From Streptomyces bikiniensis (GTDB lineage Bacteria > Actinomycetota > Actinomycetes > Streptomycetales > Streptomycetaceae): 64,000 nt of DNA. Each line of letters opens with the position of its first letter. The first letter of the stretch is position 1. Shown piece after piece: positions 63,637 to 64,000 of the stretch. The stretch is taken from contig JNWL01000011.1 in the NCBI GenBank assembly GCA_000716465.1, forward strand, positions 186,001 to 250,000, written 5' to 3'. The notes below the pieces were generated by a model. It was not told the DNA's origin. It saw only the letters and a program-made list of their open reading frames with translations, and ran no database searches. Both the position numbers and the translations under genes were made by a program.

Positions 63637-64000
63637 CCTGCTGGCGGCGCTCGGGCGGCAGGGCGTGGTGGAGGCGGACGGAGGGGTACCGGAAACCGCG
63701 CCGGACTCCAGGAAGGCGTTCCTCGCCATGGCGGGGTTCGAGGCGGTGCCGACCAGGACGGTCCCCCAGAAGGACCCGGACGCGCGGGAACGGGTGGACG
63801 CCCTCTGGCACGAGGAGGCGGACCGGATGGGGCTCTTCGACGGGGACGGAGAGTTCCTCCTCCTCGGCTCCCGGTCCCCGGAGAGCCGGACCGGAGGGTG
63901 GCACAGGATGCGGGACACGATCGGCGCCCGCCTCCCCTCCCGCATCGCCGCCGCGACCGGGAACCAGGAGTTCGTCGCGGCCTCCCTGGACGGAAGGTCG
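63596..64000 (+). CDS. hypothetical protein (partial, runs off the window)
   Basis: At least 135 residues from ATG 63596 (MGERDVDGDRGVLDLLAALG) with no stop before the edge. Its last visible part (GEFLLLGSRSPESRTGGWHRMRDTIGARLPSRI) is homologous to the C-terminal domain of the protein at 62442-63191. It overlaps the preceding gene by 41 bases in another frame. Confidence 0.65.
   Translation, partial: MGERDVDGDRGVLDLLAALGRQGVVEADGGVPETAPDSRKAFLAMAGFEAVPTRTVPQKDPDARERVDALWHEEADRMGLFDGDGEFLLLGSRSPESRTGGWHRMRDTIGARLPSRIAAATGNQEFVAASLDGRS

Overview
The window is a GC-rich (roughly 72-74% by eye) actinobacterial chromosome segment, almost certainly from a Streptomyces. The evidence is the strong G/C bias at third codon positions, GTG starts, frequent GTGA/ATGA gene overlaps, rare TTA codons, leaderless starts preceded by TANNNT boxes, and several families typical of the genus (DUF2630, DUF7144-like, SCO5918-like, BpsA-type NRPS, a 24-residue bL37). 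No rRNA, tRNA or CRISPR array was found.

Layout. 1-9.9 kb: VOC protein, glutamate decarboxylase, a methyltransferase, a cold-shock locus (CspA, DEAD-box helicase, CBS half-domain protein, SCO5918-family protein), a MerR-type regulator, a 2-hydroxyacid dehydrogenase and a GntR/DUF1648 pair. 10-11.7 kb: an antibiotic-resistance-type ABC-F gene. 11.8-23.8 kb: a cobalamin (corrin ring) region with cobN under a cobalamin riboswitch, cobG-cobH-cobIJ, cobK, cbiD, cobM and cobL, with a bL37 ribosomal-protein gene inside it. 24-30 kb: a luciferase-like monooxygenase/FMN reductase pair, a universal stress protein, a MerR-PP2C fusion and a DrrAB-type exporter. 30.1-33.3 kb: an accessory patch bounded by two 158-bp MITE-like copies, holding an IS630-type insertion sequence, an unknown gene and a low-GC gene for a secreted cysteine-rich protein. 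33.3-49.5 kb: ordinary chromosome (hydrolase, membrane proteins, FUSC, APC permease, PhoX with a PHO box, vWA protein, two-component system, MetRS).

49.7-61.1 kb: a biosynthetic cluster built round a complete indigoidine-synthetase-type NRPS of 1282 residues. Its partners are unusually rich in phosphoribosyl enzymes: a PRPP synthetase, a eukaryote-type uracil phosphoribosyltransferase, a pseudouridine-5'-phosphate-glycosidase-type C-glycosylase (IndA) and a TrpF-like barrel that has lost its catalytic Cys and carries His at two unusual positions. An OYE reductase, a tautomerase, a nitroreductase, an EamA exporter and a divergent MarR regulator complete it. The parsimonious reading is a pathway that joins the NRPS-made, uracil-like aminopyridine to ribose 5-phosphate, giving a C-nucleoside related to minimycin/oxazinomycin, with indigoidine as a possible branch product. 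The usual indigoidine phosphatase IndB is absent. This is the best candidate for an undescribed system here.

61.1-64 kb: small genes of unknown function, one with a colicin-immunity-like C-terminus and two paralogous to each other; the last runs off the window.

A recurring oddity is GC-rich minisatellites (11-33 bp units) that begin within a few bases of stop codons or extend proteins at their C-termini (gad, cobM, cobL, drrA, an NTF2-like gene, prs, the TrpF-like gene).
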